64,000 bases of DNA from Gammaproteobacteria bacterium (GTDB taxonomy: Bacteria > Pseudomonadota > Gammaproteobacteria > Pseudomonadales > Azotimanducaceae), in the NCBI GenBank assembly GCA_030425195.1, contig JAUIAV010000002.1, forward strand, positions 1-64,000, in the 5' to 3' direction. Below the pieces are notes generated by a model. The model was given only the letters and a program-made list of their open reading frames with translations, was not told the origin of the DNA and searched no databases. Positions within the stretch are counted from its first letter, which is position 1, and every line of letters begins with the position of its first letter. Positions 31,161 through 40,497 of this stretch are shown piece by piece. The translations under genes and the position numbers were made by a program.

Positions 31161-32498
31161 TCAGTGGGTCCTGAAGAAATCCAGTGCCCGCTCGCGGGCC
31201 TCGCGATGGTCGACGATGGGCGCCGGATAGGCATCCGTACCGATTTCCGGAACGTAGCGGCGGATGAACCCGCTGTCCCGGTCGAACTTCTTCGCCTGGC
31301 TCTCAGGATTGAAGATCCGGAAGTACGGTGCCGCGTCGGTGCCGGTGGATGCACTCCACTGCCAGCCCCCGTTGTTCGAGGCGAAGTCGGCGTCTCTCAG
31401 GTGACGGCTGAAATGCCGCTCCCCTTCCCGCCAGTGGATGAGCAGATGCTTGGTCAGGAACATGGCCGTGAGCATGCGCAGACGGTTGTGCATGAACCCG
31501 GTTTCCTTCAGCTGGCGCATGCCGGCATCCACCAGCGGGTAGCCGGTTTCGCCCGCCTGCCAGGCCGCCAGCGCTTCCGGATCGTGACGCCAGGGCAGGT
31601 CGTCGTATTCCCGTCGGAAGGAGTGCCCCCGGCTCACATGCGGGTTCTGATTAACCACGTGCCGGTAGAACTCCCGCCAGATCAGCTCGTTCAGCCAGGC
31701 CTCGGCGGCCTCGCCGGCCGTCTCCGCCCGGTGGTAGGCCGTGCGTGCGGAAAGCGCACCAACGGCGAGGTAGGGTGAGAGCCGGGAGGTGGCTCTCCGG
31801 CCTGGAAAATCCCGATCTTCCTGATAGCGCTCGATACGGGATTCCAGGAATGCATCGAGCCTGGCCGCCGCCTGCGTTTCTCCGGCTGGCCAGTCCGGAT
31901 CTGCGGTCTGATCCGGCAGCAGCTCGAGCGCCTCCGGCGGCGGCACTTCGATGAGGGGCTGCTCCCGTTTTTCCGGTACCGGCAGGGGCTCGCGCTGGTC
32001 CGGCGCGCACCGGGTCCGCCAGCGGCGCTTGAACGGCGTGTAGACGCTGTAGGGTTCGCCATCGTCCTTCAGCACAGAGCCCGGTGGCATCAGCACGTCG
32101 CCGTGCCGCAGCTGGCAGTCGATGCCGTCAGCAGCACAGGCCTCGGTGACGGCGCGGTCCCGGCGCACCTCGTTCAACGGGTATTCCGCGTTGAAATAAA
32201 GCGACCGGGCGTTCGTGCGTCGGGCGATGTCCATGAGCACACCGGCGGCATCGGCGAATTCGGGCGCAGGTGCGACCCACAGCGGGATGTTCAGTGCGGC
32301 CAGCGACGCGCGCAGATGGTTCAGGGTCTGACGGACGAAGCCCAGTCGGCACGCCCCCTCCCCGTGGCGTTCGTGCTGACGAACGCTGACCAGGTACACG
32401 CCGACGACGGCTTCGTTACCGTGCTCCCGGCAGGCGTCATGGAGGGCCGGGTTGTCGGCGATGCGGAGGTCGTTTCTGAACCAGACGAGTACGGTCAC
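31161..32498 (-). CDS. phr: Deoxyribodipyrimidine photolyase (CPD photolyase)
   Basis: A flavoprotein that repairs cyclobutane pyrimidine dimers with blue light. The N-terminal antenna domain starts TVLVWFRNDLRIADNPAL. The C-terminal FAD domain has RATSRLSPYLAVGALSAR, WLNELIWREFYRH, DAGMRQLKETGFMHNRLRM and DADFASNNGGWQWSASTGTDAAPYFR, all conserved. I chose GTG 32498, which gives the family N-terminus (445 residues); an upstream ATG at 32561 would add 21 residues that look non-conserved. Divergent from DNA polymerase II, another repair-related gene. Confidence 0.94.
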   Translation of the reverse strand: MTVLVWFRNDLRIADNPALHDACREHGNEAVVGVYLVSVRQHERHGEGACRLGFVRQTLNHLRASLAALNIPLWVAPAPEFADAAGVLMDIARRTNARSLYFNAEYPLNEVRRDRAVTEACAADGIDCQLRHGDVLMPPGSVLKDDGEPYSVYTPFKRRWRTRCAPDQREPLPVPEKREQPLIEVPPPEALELLPDQTADPDWPAGETQAAARLDAFLESRIERYQEDRDFPGRRATSRLSPYLAVGALSARTAYHRAETAGEAAEAWLNELIWREFYRHVVNQNPHVSRGHSFRREYDDLPWRHDPEALAAWQAGETGYPLVDAGMRQLKETGFMHNRLRMLTAMFLTKHLLIHWREGERHFSRHLRDADFASNNGGWQWSASTGTDAAPYFRIFNPESQAKKFDRDSGFIRRYVPEIGTDAYPAPIVDHREARERALDFFRTH

Positions 32499-32604
32499 GG
32501 GTTCCAGCGTCGGCTGCGGTGAGAGGAGTTTATAGCCATGGATGGGTGAACGCGGCGTCAAGCGGATTCGCCTTCAGCGGCCTGCGGGGTGCACAATTTC
32601 GAAC

Positions 32605-34953
32605 GTGGGCATCCGGGGCTTCATCCTTCAGGCGAGCTACCGCGTCACCGGCGGCGTGCCGGTGGTGCATCTGTTCGGGCGCCTGGAAGACGGACGCAGT
32701 TTTCTCGTCCGCGACCGGCGCTCCCGGCCACATTTTTATGTGCAGCGAACGGCGGCCGCGGCGGCAACCGCGGCGGGGGCTGCGGCCGTGCTGCCGGTGA
32801 GGAAACAGACGTTCGCCGGAGCACCGGTGGCCAGGGTGGAGGTGGCGGTTCCTCAGGACGCGCCCGGGGTCCGGGACAGGCTGCACGAACAGGGGCTGCC
32901 CACCTATGAGGCGGACGTGCGTTTTGCCGTCCGTTATCTCATCGACCGGGGCGTGAAGGGCGGCTGTCTGATCCTGGGCGAACCGCGACCGGGTCAGGGC
33001 GTGGACGTGCTCTTCGATGAGCCGGAAATCGAACCGGCGGAAGTGGACGTCCCCATCCGCACGCTGGCGTTCGACATCGAAACCGATGCCCGGGCGGAGC
33101 GGCTGCTGGCGATCTCACTGTATGCGGAACCGGGGCCGGGCGGTGTTTCCGGTGTGGACGAGGTGCTCATCGTCGATCCGGCCGGCCGCCCCATGCCGGA
33201 GCGGGCGATGGGCTTCCCGGATGAGCGTGCGGTGCTCGCCGCCTTCTGCGACAGGATCCGGGCCATCGATCCGGACGTGCTCACGGGCTGGAACGTGATC
33301 GATTTCGACCTTTCCGTGCTGGCGCGCATCGCGGCGCGGGTCCGGCACCCGTTCCCTCTGGGCCGGGTTTCCGGAAACCTGCGCATCCGTTCCGCAGAAG
33401 GCTATTTCGGCAGCGGTCAGGCGAGCATTCCGGGCCGGCTGGTGCTGGACGGCATGGATCTGGTCCGGGGCGCCTTCCTGCGTTTCGACGACATGAGTCT
33501 GGACGCGGTTTCCCGGGACGTGCTCGGCGAAGGCAAGGTGCTCGAAGGCGATGTGAGAGACCGGGCCGGCGAGATCATGGCCCGATACGAAGCGGATCTG
33601 CCGGGCTTCGCCCTCTATGCCCGCACGGATGCCCGGCTGGCGCTGGAGGTGGTGAACGCCCTGAACCTGGTGGATCTGGCCGTGGCACGCAGTCAGCTCA
33701 CCGGCATGACGCCGGATCGGGTGGCGGCGAGCATCGCTTCCTTCGATTTTCTGTACCTTGCGGAGCTCGGTCGCCGGGGCCTTGTGGCCCCCAGTGTGGG
33801 CTCATCGGATGCGCGCGTCCATGCGGCCCAGGCGGGCGGGCACGTCTTCGAGCCGGTGACGGGCGTGCACGGGAATGTCTGGGTTCTCGACTTCAAGAGT
33901 CTCTACCCGAGCCTCATGCGCACGTTCAACATCGACCCCGTGGGCTACGTACCGGAGGGCGTGGCGGCGCCGGACGCCATCGAGCTCGACAACGGCGCCA
34001 GGTTCCGGCGGGAACCGGCGATCCTGCCTGCCATGCTGGATGAGCTCTTTCCGCGTCGCGAAGCGGCGAAACGATCCGGCGATGCCGTGGCGTCTCAGGC
34101 CATCAAGATTCTGATGAATTCCTTCTATGGCGTGCTCGGCACACCGGCCTGCCGGTTTCACAACCCGGACATCGCCAATGCCATCACCGGGCAGGGTCGG
34201 CACTTTCTGCAGTGGACGCGGAGCTGGTTCGAGGAACGGGGATATCCCGTGCTCTATGGCGACACGGACAGCGTCTTCGTGGGCTCGAACCTGGAGGATC
34301 CGGACGAGGCGGCCGCGCTCGGCGCGGAGCTCGCCCGGCAGATGACCCGTGACGTGGCGGCCTACATCGACGGGCGCTGGCAGGTCACCAGCCGTATGGA
34401 GCTCGAGTTCGAGAAGCTCTACACCAAGCTCTTTCTCTCGTCCGTCCGGCATGGCACCGGAGGCGCACGCAAACGCTATGCCGGGGTGAAAGCCGACGGT
34501 GAGGTGGAGTTCGTGGGCATGGAAGTGGTGCGCAGGGACTGGACGGAGCTCGCCAAGCAGGTACAGCGGGAGCTGTTCCGCCGGCTGTTCTCCGGGGAGC
34601 CGGTGGATGCCTATCTGTCCGATGTGGTGGCGAAGGTCCGGCAGGGCGCCATGGATGACCAGCTCGTTTACCGGAAGGGGCTGCGCAAATCGGTGGATGC
34701 CTACACGGCCAGCACACCGCCGCACGTGGCGGCGGCAAGGAAGCTGATCGAAGCGGGCGGCAGCCCGCCCCGGGTGATCGCTTATCTGATGACGGTATCC
34801 GGGCCGGAACCTGTGGAGGCGCTTGTCAGCGAGCCGGACCGGGAACACTACGTGGAAAAGCAGGTACGTCCGGTGGCGGAGCCCGTTCTGGATGCACTGG
34901 GCCTGGACTTCGCCCGGGTGATCGGTGACGACCGGCAGATGGGGCTGTTCTGA
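32605..34953 (+). CDS. polB: DNA polymerase II (family B)
   Basis: From GTG 32605 the protein is 782 residues, the same size as E. coli Pol II, and begins GIRGFILQASYR as expected. An ATG at 32542 would extend into non-homologous residues. Exonuclease motifs: FDIETDA (about 156-162) and GWNVIDFDLSVL. Polymerase motifs: A DFKSLYPSLMRTFNIDP (Asp about 429), B KILMNSFYGVLGTP and C YGDTDSVFV (Asp about 553 and 555); also KRYAG. In E. coli this SOS-regulated enzyme acts in replication restart and translesion synthesis. The DNA upstream contains no clear LexA box that I can see. Confidence 0.96.
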   Translation: MGIRGFILQASYRVTGGVPVVHLFGRLEDGRSFLVRDRRSRPHFYVQRTAAAAATAAGAAAVLPVRKQTFAGAPVARVEVAVPQDAPGVRDRLHEQGLPTYEADVRFAVRYLIDRGVKGGCLILGEPRPGQGVDVLFDEPEIEPAEVDVPIRTLAFDIETDARAERLLAISLYAEPGPGGVSGVDEVLIVDPAGRPMPERAMGFPDERAVLAAFCDRIRAIDPDVLTGWNVIDFDLSVLARIAARVRHPFPLGRVSGNLRIRSAEGYFGSGQASIPGRLVLDGMDLVRGAFLRFDDMSLDAVSRDVLGEGKVLEGDVRDRAGEIMARYEADLPGFALYARTDARLALEVVNALNLVDLAVARSQLTGMTPDRVAASIASFDFLYLAELGRRGLVAPSVGSSDARVHAAQAGGHVFEPVTGVHGNVWVLDFKSLYPSLMRTFNIDPVGYVPEGVAAPDAIELDNGARFRREPAILPAMLDELFPRREAAKRSGDAVASQAIKILMNSFYGVLGTPACRFHNPDIANAITGQGRHFLQWTRSWFEERGYPVLYGDTDSVFVGSNLEDPDEAAALGAELARQMTRDVAAYIDGRWQVTSRMELEFEKLYTKLFLSSVRHGTGGARKRYAGVKADGEVEFVGMEVVRRDWTELAKQVQRELFRRLFSGEPVDAYLSDVVAKVRQGAMDDQLVYRKGLRKSVDAYTASTPPHVAAARKLIEAGGSPPRVIAYLMTVSGPEPVEALVSEPDREHYVEKQVRPVAEPVLDALGLDFARVIGDDRQMGLF

Positions 34954-34968
34954 GGCGGCAGCGGAAGT

Positions 34969-34996
34969 GAAGAGGAGAGGCTGCCCTCCCCTCTTC
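34969..34996. terminator. Possible bidirectional hairpin between convergent genes
   Basis: GAAGAGGAGAGG (34969-34980) pairs with CCTCCCCTCTTC (34985-34996) with one mismatch and a CTGC loop. No long T tract on either side, so the terminator role is uncertain. Confidence 0.45.
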
Positions 34997-35013
34997 CGTT
35001 CCATCGAGCCGGA

Positions 35014-35580
35014 TCAGACCCTGAAGCCTCCGGTCCTGATCAGGTAGGCGAACTCCTGCCGCTGATCCGGGTCCAGCACTTCGGCGATCTGCTTCAGCGC
35101 CTTGGCGGTGCGCTTCTGCAGCTGCTCGCTCGAGCGGACGCGGGCGGACAGGGCCGTCTTCACGGCATCCGTGTCGAGACCCCCGTCACCGCCGCCGGCG
35201 TCGACCAGATCGGCCAGCTCCGAGAGCATCTTCTTCTCGTCCAGCTCCGCCTGCTCCCGTTCGATCTTCAACGAATCCAGGGCGGCAGCGATCTGCCGGC
35301 GCTGTGATTCGTCCAGATCGAGCTGATAGGAAAGGTAGCGCAGGGGCCGACGGACGCCGAAGTTGCCGCCGCCGTGTCTGCGGCGGCCGCGGTGCTGACG
35401 GTGCGCGTACCAGGTCCAGGATGCCGGCGGCTCGTCGTCCGGGCGGCGCTCGTCGTCACGCCGGTCGGCGCCGGGGTCGTCCGCGGGAGCGGCGTATCCG
35501 TAGGCGTAGGCCATTTTCATGGGTCGCATCGGCCACATGGGGCCGAAGCATCGATAGCGGGCATGCTTTTTCATGCTCAT
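35014..35580 (-). CDS. Spy/CpxP-like (LTXXQ-type) protein
   Basis: A 188-residue protein beginning MSMKKHARYRCFGPMWPM. A low-complexity acidic and arginine-rich stretch (residues 30-75) and a glycine-rich GRRRHGGGN follow. The C-terminal helical domain contains LSYQLDLDESQRRQIAAALDSL and LDPDQRQEFAYLI, the paired LTxxQ-like motifs of Spy/heavy-metal-resistance proteins. GGAGG precedes ATG 35580. No usual signal peptide is evident, which is odd for this family. Confidence 0.75.
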   Translation of the reverse strand: MSMKKHARYRCFGPMWPMRPMKMAYAYGYAAPADDPGADRRDDERRPDDEPPASWTWYAHRQHRGRRRHGGGNFGVRRPLRYLSYQLDLDESQRRQIAAALDSLKIEREQAELDEKKMLSELADLVDAGGGDGGLDTDAVKTALSARVRSSEQLQKRTAKALKQIAEVLDPDQRQEFAYLIRTGGFRV

Positions 35581-35675
35581 GATTACCTCCAGGTCGCAGC
35601 GGTGATCAACCACTGCCGGGGTTTACGTTTTCCGGGGCCTCCTGCCTGTCCCTGCGGGACGGGCTGCCTCCGGTG

Positions 35676-36917
35676 CTATGGAAGCGCCGGCCTTTCGCCT
35701 GGCGCCTCGGAGAGGCTATCACGGTGCTGGAGGGCTGCCCAGAGCAGGCAGATTGTCGAAATTCCCACGTAGGCCCCGAGCCAGCCGGCCGCTGAAGCCG
35801 TCCAGCTGCCGGCGATCTGGGTGCCGTACCCCGTGAGCACGCCGACGCCGATCAGCCGAGCCCATTCCAGGTGCCGCGCGTAGGCCCGGCCTTCGAGCCA
35901 GGCGCCCTGCACATAGAAGCCGAAGGCCAGCAGGACGGCGGCGGACAGCGTCAGGGCGCGGCTCCACTGTGCAAAGAGCACGACGAACGACAACGGCACG
36001 CTGATCCAGAACTGGACGAAGGTGTAGGCCCGCGCAAAGGGCGTCGCCGGTGGATTGAACTTGGGTGCCTGCCAGTCGTGGGGCGGTTCGTCACGGAGAT
36101 CGCGAGGCCGCCAGCCGGGACCTCTGAACCAGAGTCCGATGGCATCACTCAGATAACGGGTTCGGAACATGTCCCTCACGCCAGCCACATAGACGTGCGC
36201 ATTGGCCCAGAGGGGATTCCAGCTGCCCAGCGGCTCCGTCGTGCCGTAAACACAGGGCTGATTCGGGTCTTCGGCCTTGAAGGTGCCGAACAGACGATCC
36301 CAGAGAATGAACACGCCGCCGTAGTTTCTGTCGAGATAGTCCGGGTTCTTCGCGTGGTGCACCCGGTGGTTGGACGGCGTGATGAAAATCCATTCCAGAG
36401 GACCGAGCGTGCGGATGTGTTCCGTGTGCACCCAGAACTGATAGATCAGATTCAGGCTGCCGACCGTGATCAGCACATACGGCGGGAAGCCGAGCACGTA
36501 AAGGGGCACGTAAAAAATGAAGGTGAGATAGCCGGTGCTCGTCTGGCGCAGGGCCGTGGAAAGGTTGTATTCCTCGGACTGGTGATGGGCGACGTGGGAT
36601 GCCCAGAGCAGACGCCACTCATGGCCCATCCGGTGTGACCAGTAGTAGCAGAGGTCATAGCCGATGAAGGCCAGCACCCAGACCAGCGGATCGCCGGTCG
36701 CCATCTCGAAAGCCGTGAACTCGTTGGTGAGCGCGCCGTAGACCGCACCGCCGATGCCGATCTGCAGCACCCCGCGCAGGCGGCTCAGCGTACCCATCTG
36801 CAGGCTGTTGATGGTGTCCGCCAGGCGGTAGGTGTTGCTGCCGCGGAAGTATCCCCAGGCGAGCTCGATGGCGAGAGCCAGAATGAAGAATGGCACGGCG
36901 TAGAGGACCAGATTCAT
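35676..36917 (-). CDS. Sterol desaturase/fatty acid hydroxylase superfamily protein
   Basis: A 413-residue membrane di-iron protein. Histidine boxes are visible as HRMGHEW, HVAHHQSEEYN and, later, HRVHHAKNPDYLDRNYGG. Four N-terminal membrane helices precede and a C-terminal region with four further hydrophobic segments follows the catalytic domain, an arrangement shared with alkylglycerol monooxygenase-like proteins. Substrate is probably a lipid. Confidence 0.92.
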   Translation of the reverse strand: MNLVLYAVPFFILALAIELAWGYFRGSNTYRLADTINSLQMGTLSRLRGVLQIGIGGAVYGALTNEFTAFEMATGDPLVWVLAFIGYDLCYYWSHRMGHEWRLLWASHVAHHQSEEYNLSTALRQTSTGYLTFIFYVPLYVLGFPPYVLITVGSLNLIYQFWVHTEHIRTLGPLEWIFITPSNHRVHHAKNPDYLDRNYGGVFILWDRLFGTFKAEDPNQPCVYGTTEPLGSWNPLWANAHVYVAGVRDMFRTRYLSDAIGLWFRGPGWRPRDLRDEPPHDWQAPKFNPPATPFARAYTFVQFWISVPLSFVVLFAQWSRALTLSAAVLLAFGFYVQGAWLEGRAYARHLEWARLIGVGVLTGYGTQIAGSWTASAAGWLGAYVGISTICLLWAALQHRDSLSEAPGERPALP

Positions 36918-37005
36918 GAGGCTACGGGCGCGCGCGGCATTGCATTCAACGCTGCGCTCTGGTTGATTCGTGTGTGTCCGTTACCAACATAAAGGGCCTG
37001 GAGTC

Positions 37006-37833
37006 ATGGAAGAACAACTGGATCTGGTCGCGGAAGTGTACCAGCTTATCGTCAATTTCCTGGTGACCTACTCGTTCCAGGTGCTCGGCGCGCTGCTGGT
37101 GCTGGCGCTGGGTTTTCTGGTGGGCGGCTGGATCTCCCGTGCCGTGCTCCGGCTGATGACGCACCGGAACGTGGACGTCACCCTCCGGGAGTTCCTCGCC
37201 GGGATGGTGAAGATCCTGGTGGTGGGCGTCTTCCTCCTGGCGGTGCTGGACAAGCTCGGCATCAGCGTCACACCTCTGGTTGCCGCCATCGGCGGTCTGG
37301 CCGTTGGGGCCAGTTTTGCCATCCAGGGGCCGGTGTCCAATTACGGCGCGGGTCTGGTGATCATCCTCACCCGGATGTTCAAGATCGGTGACACCATCAC
37401 GGTGCAGGGATGCTCGGGTCAGGTGGAGCAGATCAGTCTGGCCACCACGGTGCTGAAGACGGAAGACGGCGCGCTCATCGTCATCCCGAACAAGCAGATC
37501 GCCGGCGAGATTCACACCAACTCCTTCGAATACCGGGTCGTGGAAGGCCAGGTGGGGGTCGCCTACTCGGACGATCCGGAACGGGCGATCGGCGTGATCC
37601 GCGAGGCGCTCGTCGGGATCGACGGGGTCACCGACAAGCCGTCACCTCAGATCGGCATCGCCGGCTTCGGCGACTCTTCCGTGGACATCGACTACCGCTT
37701 CTGGGTGCCGACCCGCCGCTTCTACGAGGTGAAGCACAGGGCCAATCTGGCCGTGTTCCGGGCTCTGGGGGCCGGCGGCCTGCACATTCCCTTTCCGCAG
37801 CGGGAAGTGCGCATGCTCGGTGAGGCCGGTTGA
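37006..37833 (+). CDS. mscS: Small-conductance mechanosensitive channel (MscS)
   Basis: A 275-residue MscS with three N-terminal membrane helices. The pore helix VAAIGGLAVGASFAIQGPVSNYGAG has the alternating Gly/Ala pattern. The cytoplasmic beta domain has FKIGDTITVQGCSGQVEQISL and LIVIPNKQI. Protects against hypo-osmotic shock. ATG 37006 is chosen for the family start. Confidence 0.95.
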   Translation: MEEQLDLVAEVYQLIVNFLVTYSFQVLGALLVLALGFLVGGWISRAVLRLMTHRNVDVTLREFLAGMVKILVVGVFLLAVLDKLGISVTPLVAAIGGLAVGASFAIQGPVSNYGAGLVIILTRMFKIGDTITVQGCSGQVEQISLATTVLKTEDGALIVIPNKQIAGEIHTNSFEYRVVEGQVGVAYSDDPERAIGVIREALVGIDGVTDKPSPQIGIAGFGDSSVDIDYRFWVPTRRFYEVKHRANLAVFRALGAGGLHIPFPQREVRMLGEAG

Positions 37834-37836
37834 GGC

Positions 37837-38376
37837 TCAGACGGCCGGCAGCACCTCGAGCCGCACCGCGTCCCGCAGAAACCAGGGCGTGAACTCCTCC
37901 GGCCGCTGCCGCACCCACCGGACCAGCTCGTCGAGGGGGACCAGGCGCACCTCGGCGACCTCGCCCGGGTCGTGTCGTATCGGGCCGTCCCAGCGACCGG
38001 TGAAGGCCTGCTGCAGTTCGTGGTCGTGCACGCCGAGCGCCGGCTGATCGAGACGGCCGGCGTAGGGTTCCCCGAGGGGCGAGAGGGAGATGCCGGTGAT
38101 GCCGAGTTCTTCCGCCAGGCCGCGCAATGCGCCGGCGGTCCAGGTCTCGCCCGGTTTCAGGTGCTCGGCGGCACTCTGGTCCCAGAGTCCGGGACAGACA
38201 TCCTTGTCATCGACGCGGCGCTGGAGATAGAGACGCCCAGTACTGTCGAACAGAAACACCTGGGCCGATCTGTGCCAGAGACCCTCCGCGTGCACGCGCG
38301 ACCGTGGCGCCGTGCCGAGAGAGACGCCGTCTTCGGTGAAGATCTCGAACTGTTCCTCTTCGGTGTCATCCGGCAT
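37837..38376 (-). CDS. NUDIX hydrolase (YfcD/IPP isomerase-like)
   Basis: A 179-residue NUDIX protein with HAEGLWHRSAQVFLFDSTGRLYLQRR, typical of the YfcD and isopentenyl-diphosphate isomerase-like group. The Nudix box region is EHLKPGETWTAGALRGLAEELGI. Convergent with mscS, three bases apart. Substrate unknown. Confidence 0.9.
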   Translation of the reverse strand: MPDDTEEEQFEIFTEDGVSLGTAPRSRVHAEGLWHRSAQVFLFDSTGRLYLQRRVDDKDVCPGLWDQSAAEHLKPGETWTAGALRGLAEELGITGISLSPLGEPYAGRLDQPALGVHDHELQQAFTGRWDGPIRHDPGEVAEVRLVPLDELVRWVRQRPEEFTPWFLRDAVRLEVLPAV

Positions 38377-38420
38377 GGCAGGGGTGTGACTCGATCGGCC
38401 GAGCGATTAAGGTTCGGCCC

Positions 38421-39419
38421 ATGTTAGAGCTTCGTGATCTGGTGCTGAAGTCCGGCGCTGACCCTATCTCTCACACCTTCGCCGGTGGCCGCATCACCGT
38501 GGTGCTCGGCCGCAATCACTCCGGCAAGACCCTGCTCTGCCGGGTGCTGGCCGGGCTCGCCGAGCCCGCAGCGGGCGGGATGTTCCTGGAAGGACGATCG
38601 CTCGCCGGCGTGGGACCGGGGCCGCGTCCGGTGGCCCTGGTCTATCAGGCATTCGTGAACTATCCGGACTGGACGGTGTTTCAGAACATCGCCTCGCCCA
38701 TGGTGGCGGCGGGCGAGACGAAGGCAGCCATCGACGTCCGGGTCCGGGACATCGCGAGCCGGCTCGGCCTGACGGCGCTGCTCGACCGATACCCGGCGGC
38801 GCTCTCCGGGGGCCAGCAGCAGCGGCTGGCCATCGGCCGGGCACTGGCCAAGTCGGCCCGGCTGCTCGTGATGGACGAGCCGCTGGTGAACCTGGATTTC
38901 AAGCTCCGGGAATCCCTACAGCTCGAGCTGGCCCAGCTGCTGCATGATCTGGATCTCGCGGTGGTCTACACGAGCTCGGACCCGAGAGATGCCTTCGCGG
39001 TGGGTGACGACCTGGTTCTGATGGCTGATCACGGCGTGCTGCAGAGCGGCGAACCGCTCGAGGTCTATGCGGCGCCCGTGAGTCCCGCCGCAGCCGATCT
39101 GATGTGTGATCCGCGGGCTAACAGGCTGCCGGACGGTGCCGGACTGATCCGGCCGGAGCACCTCAGCCTCGCCCGGGGTGCGGAGGATGACCGGCTTTTC
39201 GATATCGAAGTGATCGGCTGCGAAACCAACGGCTCAGAGACGTTTCTGCACTGCCGCCCGGACGGTCTCTCCGAAGACGACCACTGGGTCGCCCGCCTCG
39301 AGGGGCTGGTTCGCCTGGCGCCGGGTGACCGCCAGACGCTCTTCGCACCGGCGGACAACGTGCTGCGATTTGTGAATCCGGACGGAAATCTTTCAGAGGC
39401 GTACGACGCCCGTGGCTGA
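38421..39419 (+). CDS. glpS: ABC transporter ATPase (GlpS-like)
   Basis: A 332-residue ATPase with an N-terminal NBD: Walker A LGRNHSGKTLLCRVL, Q-loop LVYQAFVNYP, signature LSGGQQQRLAIGRAL and Walker B LLVMDEPLVNLD. A C-terminal TOBE-type domain follows. The H-loop position reads YTSSDPRDA, so the catalytic histidine is replaced by Ser-Ser. First gene of a six-gene operon of the glycerol ABC system described in Rhizobium (glpSTPQUV). Overlaps the next ATPase by 8 bases. Confidence 0.88.
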   Translation: MLELRDLVLKSGADPISHTFAGGRITVVLGRNHSGKTLLCRVLAGLAEPAAGGMFLEGRSLAGVGPGPRPVALVYQAFVNYPDWTVFQNIASPMVAAGETKAAIDVRVRDIASRLGLTALLDRYPAALSGGQQQRLAIGRALAKSARLLVMDEPLVNLDFKLRESLQLELAQLLHDLDLAVVYTSSDPRDAFAVGDDLVLMADHGVLQSGEPLEVYAAPVSPAAADLMCDPRANRLPDGAGLIRPEHLSLARGAEDDRLFDIEVIGCETNGSETFLHCRPDGLSEDDHWVARLEGLVRLAPGDRQTLFAPADNVLRFVNPDGNLSEAYDARG

Positions 39420-40497
39420 GATCCGCCTGGAGGGACTCACCTTCCGCTACCCGAACGCCTCCGAAGCGACCCTTTCGGAACTGACCCTGGCGGTGCCGAG
39501 GGGTGAAGCGCACGCTCTGCTCGGGAGCTCCGGCGCCGGCAAGTCCACGCTGCTCAACCTCCTCTCGGGCCTTCTGCCTGCGCCGCCCGGGAGCATCTTC
39601 TTCGACGACGTGGATGTGGGACGCCTCGAACCCTGGGCGCGGAAGGTGACGCAGGTATTCCAGTTTCCGGTGCTGTACGAGGCCATGACCGTGCTGGAAA
39701 ATCTCTGCTTTCCCATGCGCGAGCTCGCTGCCGGGGAGCAGCAGCGGCGGGCCCGGGACGTGGCAGAGCGGCTCGGCATCCACGGGGTGCTCACAGCGAA
39801 GCCGGCGGCACTCACGCTGGTTCAGAAACAGCTGGCCGCCATCGGCAAGGCACTCATGCGTCCGGACGTCTCCCTGGTGCTTCTGGATGAGCCGCTGACC
39901 GCGGCGGAACCCGGGCACAAGTGGCGGCTGCGACAGACCCTGCGCGCGCTTCAGGCCGATCTGGGTGCCACCATGATCTATGTCACGCACGACCAGACGG
40001 AAGCCCTCACGTTCGCAGACCGGGTCAGCGTCCTGCACGAAGGACGGATTCTGCAGACCGGCACCCCCGAGGCCCTGGTGGATGCTCCGGACCACGAGCA
40101 CGTGGGCTACTTTGTCGGAAGCCCGGGCATGAATCTGATTGACGGAGAGGTCCGGAACGGACGCGCCCTGATCCGCACTGGAGACGGCGGCGTGCTCGAG
40201 CTCGGAGCGCTGCCGGTCGCAGACGGTCCCTGCCGGTTCGGCTTCCGGCCGGAGTGGGCTGTGCTGTCGCAGGAGCCGGAGGGGCTGCCCGTGCAGGTGC
40301 ACGCCACGCGCACGCTGGGCGCCAGCCGCGGCGAAACCCACGGCCTCGTGGTTGCCGAGCACCAGGGCACGGAAATCTTCACCCGGCAGAACCTGGCCGG
40401 TGTGGTCCCGGGTCCGGCTCGGGTGAGGATCGAGCCGGAGCGGCTGGTCGGCTTCCGGGATGGCTGGCGGGTCGGCGCGGGACCGGCCGGCCAGTGA
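39412..40497 (+). CDS. glpT: ABC transporter ATPase (GlpT-like)
   Basis: A 361-residue ATPase: Walker A LGSSGAGKSTLLN, Q-loop VFQFPVLYE, Walker B LVLLDEPLTAAEP, H-loop VTHDQTEAL and a C-terminal TOBE region. The signature segment is divergent (ALTLVQKQLAAIGKAL instead of LSGGQ). Each ATPase therefore has one deviant motif, so the pair probably forms one standard and one degenerate ATP site. Paired with GlpS as in glycerol ABC transporters. Confidence 0.88.
   Translation: MAEIRLEGLTFRYPNASEATLSELTLAVPRGEAHALLGSSGAGKSTLLNLLSGLLPAPPGSIFFDDVDVGRLEPWARKVTQVFQFPVLYEAMTVLENLCFPMRELAAGEQQRRARDVAERLGIHGVLTAKPAALTLVQKQLAAIGKALMRPDVSLVLLDEPLTAAEPGHKWRLRQTLRALQADLGATMIYVTHDQTEALTFADRVSVLHEGRILQTGTPEALVDAPDHEHVGYFVGSPGMNLIDGEVRNGRALIRTGDGGVLELGALPVADGPCRFGFRPEWAVLSQEPEGLPVQVHATRTLGASRGETHGLVVAEHQGTEIFTRQNLAGVVPGPARVRIEPERLVGFRDGWRVGAGPAGQ

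Noticed and set aside
32498-32604. LexA (SOS) box in front of polB.
   Set aside because: No CTGT-N8-ACAG pattern is visible between the divergent photolyase and polymerase genes.
33802-35004. 400-codon minus-strand frame opposite DNA polymerase II.
   Set aside because: Shadow of the polB coding sequence; no recognisable domain.
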